Below, piece after piece: positions 5,993-8,957 of a stretch of DNA of 8,957 bases. A program made the translations under genes and the position numbers. The stretch is from Myxococcaceae bacterium. Lineage in GTDB: Bacteria; Myxococcota; Myxococcia; Myxococcales; Myxococcaceae. The first letter of the stretch is position 1. Each line of letters begins with the position of its first letter. The notes below the pieces were generated by a model. The model was not told the DNA's origin and did no database searches. It worked only from the letters and a program-made list of their open reading frames with translations. The stretch is from assembly GCA_018262385.1 (NCBI GenBank), contig JAGSPQ010000074.1, positions 1 through 8,957 on the forward strand, written 5' to 3'.

Positions 5993-7191
5993 AGCGGGCC
6001 CTCGTGCTGTTCCTCGCCGCCGCCTCCGCCCAGGCCGCCGAGACCACCACCCTGCCGCAGGGGACCTTCGTGGTCGACGTCGGCTATCTCCACTCGACGA
6101 TCGACAAGCGGTGGGACGGCAAGCGCCACGGCCTCAACCTGATCGAAGACATCCCCCGCTACGAGCCGGGCGGCGGGCTGCAGGGGACCCTCTCGGCGAA
6201 GCCGAACGCGCTCTACCAGGGGGTGCTGTTCCAGGTGAACTACGGGATCACCGACTGGCTGACCCTCGCGCTGTACATGCCGCTGATCGTCGCCACCACC
6301 GTCGAGACCAACTTCGCCTGGGTGCCGGGAGATTTTCAGAGCCAGCTGGGCCGGCAGTACGACGAGGGCGACTTCTGGGAATGGGCCGGCTCGCTCGGCC
6401 AGCCCCGGCCGCCCGCGAAGTGGGTCGGCAACCGCAGCACCCTCGCCGACTTCGTCGTCGGCCTCCGGGCGGCGATCCCCCAGTTCTCGCTGACCCGGAA
6501 GCTGGGCTTGAGGCTCGCCGGCACCCTCCAGGTCGCGCTGCCCACCGGCCGCCCGGCGGATCCGGAAGAGGTGGTCGCCGCCGGCACCACCGCCTTCGAC
6601 CTCCACAGCTTCGGCGACGTCGAGGTCCACGCCGCGTGGGATCGCCCGTTCTTCGTCGATGGCTACGGCGTCCCCCGGCTCAACCTCGGCGGCGACTTCT
6701 TCTTCTCCTGGTTCCGCCCCCGGACGATGGTCACTCCCACCGGGGTGAAGAACCCGCTGCTGCTCACCTACGCCCCCTACGTCGGCGCGACCTACGTCCA
6801 GGATGCGGGCGACTGGGCCGGAGCGACCTTGAGCCTCGAGGTCTCGCCCCTGCTCGGGCCCACCTTCGGCACCTTCGTCAGCGGCAACGACGTCGAGAAG
6901 GCGCGCGCCTTCCCGCCGATGCTCACCTTCCTGCTCGGCTACACGTACATCGCGACCGGCCAGAGCCGCTGGTACTCCGACTCGGCGCTGTGGAACTACG
7001 ACCGGGAGAAGCTGTGGCAGCCGGGCGACAAGAACATCTTCCGCTTCGGCGTCACCGTCAGCCTGCTGCGGGTCGGGCTCCCGATCCAGCTCTACGCCCA
7101 GTACCGCGGCCAGGAGATCATCCCCGGCCGCTTCACCCGGCCCTCCAACGTGCTCACCGCGGGAGTGCGCGCGGTGCTCAAGTTCTGGTGA
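5989..7191 (+). CDS. Outer-membrane beta-barrel protein (MetA-degradation/transporter-like)
   Basis: This is a 400-residue predicted secreted protein. A Sec signal peptide (MKRALVLFLAAASAQA) has a likely cut after AQA at residue 16. The mature part is a chain of alternating strands with aromatic girdle residues and ends in the aromatic pair Phe-Trp, as outer-membrane barrels do. 'YGITDWLTLALYMPLI' (85-100) and 'LQVALPTGR' (180-188) resemble the 'GitD..el...lP' and 'lptG' elements of PF13557-type proteins (MetA-pathway phenol-degradation/transporter-like). A role in moving a small hydrophobic compound across the outer membrane is inferred. No channel-specific motif was recognised. The TTG overlaps the stop of the gene before it, and the S45 acylase follows with a 5-base gap or a GTGA overlap. 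FadL-like transport and structural roles are alternatives. Confidence 0.75.
   Translation: MKRALVLFLAAASAQAAETTTLPQGTFVVDVGYLHSTIDKRWDGKRHGLNLIEDIPRYEPGGGLQGTLSAKPNALYQGVLFQVNYGITDWLTLALYMPLIVATTVETNFAWVPGDFQSQLGRQYDEGDFWEWAGSLGQPRPPAKWVGNRSTLADFVVGLRAAIPQFSLTRKLGLRLAGTLQVALPTGRPADPEEVVAAGTTAFDLHSFGDVEVHAAWDRPFFVDGYGVPRLNLGGDFFFSWFRPRTMVTPTGVKNPLLLTYAPYVGATYVQDAGDWAGATLSLEVSPLLGPTFGTFVSGNDVEKARAFPPMLTFLLGYTYIATGQSRWYSDSALWNYDREKLWQPGDKNIFRFGVTVSLLRVGLPIQLYAQYRGQEIIPGRFTRPSNVLTAGVRAVLKFW
7187..7191 (+). promoter_or_regulatory. Shine-Dalgarno-like GGTGA before the acylase start
   Basis: GGTGA lies five bases before ATG 7197. An alternative start is the in-frame GTG at 7188-7190, which overlaps the TGA of the barrel gene (GTGA) but has no Shine-Dalgarno. 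I prefer the ATG, but the two differ by only three residues. Either way translation is coupled to the barrel gene. Confidence 0.4.
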
Positions 7192-7196
7192 GAGCG

Positions 7197-8957
7197 ATGC
7201 GCGCCGCCCTCGTCTGCCTGCTGGTGCTCGCCCAAGGCTGCGCCGCCAGCTCGCTGGTGATCTACGCCATCTCGCCCGATCACCCCGACGACGGCGCGAC
7301 CGAGACCCTCTCGCTGCCCGGCCTCAAGGCGCCGGTGACGGTGACCTTCGATGCCTGGGGGATCCCCCACGTCGAGGCCTCCAATCTGGTCGACCTCGGC
7401 CGCGCCAACGGCTTCGTCCAGGGCCGCAGCCGCTTCTTCCAGATGGACATGATGCGCCGGCTCGCCAAGGGCAGGGTGAGCGAGCTGGTCGGCGAGCAGC
7501 CGCTGCTGTCCGAGACCACCGTCGACTACGACCGCACGATGCGCGGCTGGCTGATCGAGGAGCGCGCGCGGGTCGACCTGACCAAGATGAGCCCCGAGCA
7601 GGTCGAGGTGCTCAAGGCGTTCTCGGAAGGGGTCAACGCCGCGGTGAAGCGCTACCTGCCGCTCGAGTACCGGCTGCTCGGCGTCGACCCGGTGCCGTGG
7701 GATCCGTCGGACTCGCTCGCGGTCGGGCTGCTCAACGTCTGGAGCGTCTCGCACAACTGGACCCAGGAGAGCACCCGCCTGCTGCTGGCGATGTCGGTCG
7801 GGCTCGATCGCTCCGAGCGGATCTACCCCAGCGAGGCGCCGCCGGGCACGCGGACCCTCCACGGCGAGGGGCCGCTCAAGCCGGTGCCGCCGGCGATCGC
7901 CCCCGAGCTCGAGGGCCTGTTTCCGTGGAAGAGCACCGCTCCCGCCGCGCCGCCGCCCGAGAAGCACGCCGGCCTCGGGGTGGATCCGATCGCGATGATG
8001 GGCGCCTCGAACGCCTGGGTGGTCGACGGGACGCGCACCGTCAGCGGCAAGCCGATGGTCGCCAACGATCCCCACCTCACCCACCTGCTGCCGTCGATCA
8101 TGGTCCAGCTGCACCTGAAGGCACCGGGGCTCGACGTGATCGGCGTCACCGTCCCCGGGCTGCCCTACGTCCTCGCCGGCCACAACGGGCGCGTCGCCTG
8201 GGGCATCACCAGCACCGTCGCCGACGTGATCGACCTGCTGATCGAGAAGGTCGACCCCGCCCACCCCGGCCAGGTCGTCACCGACGCGCCGACCCCCTGC
8301 CTGATCTCGACCCGCGAAGAGCACATCAAGGTGCGCGAGGGCGAGGTGATGAGAGAGCAGGTGATGAAGCTGCGCCGCACCTGCCACGGCCCGGTGTTCA
8401 ATGATCTCCACCCCCGCCTGTTCCCCGAGGGCTCGCCGCTGATCTCGATTCGCTGGCGCACCGAGGGCATGGAGCGCTCGATGGACGTGCTCCTCGCGAT
8501 GGATCGCGCCCAGACCACCAAAGAAATGGGCTCGGTGATCGCCGACCTCCCCGCCACCTTCAACACCTGGACCGTCGCCGACATCGACGGCCACATCGGC
8601 ACCTTCCTCTCGGGCGAAGTGCCGGTGCACGAGCTCTTGAGCGGGACCTTCCCCCGGCCCGGCTGGCTGTCGAAGTACGAGTGGACCCGCTGGGCAAAGG
8701 GCGAGCAGCTGCCCTGGTCGATGGATCCGGAAGAGGGCCTGCTCGCCCACGCCAACAACCTGATGATCGACCCCGGGGCCGAGCCGTGGGTCACCCCGAA
8801 CGTCGACGGCGCGCCCAGCTACCGGGTCGAGCGGATCGAGCACCTGCTGCGAGAGACACCCAAGCACGACTCGCAGACCTTTCGCGCCATCCAGCGCGAC
8901 GTCTTCTCGCTGCGGGCCAAGTACGTGGCCCAGCGGATGCTCGAGGATCTCGGCGAC
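7197..8957 (+). CDS. Penicillin-acylase family (S45) Ntn-hydrolase, C-terminal part outside window
   Basis: The 587 visible residues hold nearly all landmarks of penicillin/cephalosporin/acyl-homoserine-lactone acylases. The alpha chain begins after a hydrophobic signal (MRAALVCLLVLAQGC), with 'DAWGIPHVEA' (52-61), 'GFVQGRSRFFQMDMMRR' (72-88) and 'ELVGE' (96-100). The nucleophile is Ser271 in 'GASNAWVV'; 22 residues later comes His293 of 'ANDPH', the position called B23, which is His in cephalosporin acylases and PvdQ. 'GLPYVLAGHNGRVAWGIT' (321-338) and 'LLAHANNLM' (515-523), whose Asn probably completes the oxyanion hole, follow. The residue before the Ser is Ala, where Gly is usual. Cys15 could be lipidated, but AQGC is off consensus. 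Such enzymes cut amide-linked acyl groups in the periplasm after self-cleavage. It is the third gene of the operon with the C45-like and barrel genes. The window ends before the C-terminus; perhaps 150-250 residues are missing. Substrate unknown. Confidence 0.9.
   Translation, partial: MRAALVCLLVLAQGCAASSLVIYAISPDHPDDGATETLSLPGLKAPVTVTFDAWGIPHVEASNLVDLGRANGFVQGRSRFFQMDMMRRLAKGRVSELVGEQPLLSETTVDYDRTMRGWLIEERARVDLTKMSPEQVEVLKAFSEGVNAAVKRYLPLEYRLLGVDPVPWDPSDSLAVGLLNVWSVSHNWTQESTRLLLAMSVGLDRSERIYPSEAPPGTRTLHGEGPLKPVPPAIAPELEGLFPWKSTAPAAPPPEKHAGLGVDPIAMMGASNAWVVDGTRTVSGKPMVANDPHLTHLLPSIMVQLHLKAPGLDVIGVTVPGLPYVLAGHNGRVAWGITSTVADVIDLLIEKVDPAHPGQVVTDAPTPCLISTREEHIKVREGEVMREQVMKLRRTCHGPVFNDLHPRLFPEGSPLISIRWRTEGMERSMDVLLAMDRAQTTKEMGSVIADLPATFNTWTVADIDGHIGTFLSGEVPVHELLSGTFPRPGWLSKYEWTRWAKGEQLPWSMDPEEGLLAHANNLMIDPGAEPWVTPNVDGAPSYRVERIEHLLRETPKHDSQTFRAIQRDVFSLRAKYVAQRMLEDLGD

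Noticed and set aside
7092..8867. Minus-strand open frame of about 590 codons opposite the S45 acylase
   Set aside because: Shadow frame: the plus strand carries the S45 catalytic motifs, and the antisense product is a His/Asp/Gly/Val-biased string.
1..8957. tRNA, rRNA, CRISPR array, insertion sequence or attachment-site repeats
   Set aside because: No direct repeats with regular spacing, no terminal inverted repeats, no transposase or integrase motifs and no tRNA-like cloverleaf were seen by eye.

Overview
The window is a GC-rich (by eye close to 70%) bacterial segment with almost no non-coding DNA. Third codon positions are nearly all G or C. Several products are probable lipoproteins, one of them with a 'VDAG'-type linker after its lipobox cysteine, and one signalling protein is a soluble receptor without membrane segments. 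Together these traits suggest a myxobacterium or relative (Myxococcota). This is an inference from style; no marker gene is present.

Layout. (1) Bases 1-1145, minus strand: two probable lipoprotein genes overlapping by four bases, a Cys-containing lipoprotein of unknown family (381-1145) followed by a LEA-2-like lipoprotein that runs off the left edge. (2) Bases 1224-2916, plus strand, divergent from the first block: a small HELFH zinc-metallopeptidase-like protein, then after 7 bases an AAA+/STAND-type ATPase with a C-terminal winged-helix-like region. (3) Bases 2932-4098, minus strand, convergent with the ATPase: a cytoplasmic methyl-accepting chemotaxis-type receptor with a TTG start and a good Shine-Dalgarno sequence. 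(4) Bases 4151-8957, plus strand: a tight three-gene operon encoding a C45 (AAT-like) Ntn-hydrolase-fold lipoprotein, an outer-membrane beta-barrel, and a penicillin-acylase (S45) Ntn-hydrolase that runs off the right edge.

The most interesting unit is the last one. Two unrelated Ntn-hydrolase families that act on amide-linked acyl groups flank a predicted outer-membrane barrel and look translationally coupled. The C45-like member has an Ig-like/calcium-loop insertion and seems to lack the nucleophilic cysteine, whereas the S45 member keeps its serine and His B23. A plausible reading is an envelope system that takes up or exports an acyl-amide substrate (acyl-homoserine lactone, lipopeptide, N-acyl amino acid or beta-lactam-like) and processes it; the substrate cannot be read from the sequence.

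No tRNA, rRNA, insertion sequence, CRISPR array or convincing terminator was seen. No gap between genes exceeds 80 bases.
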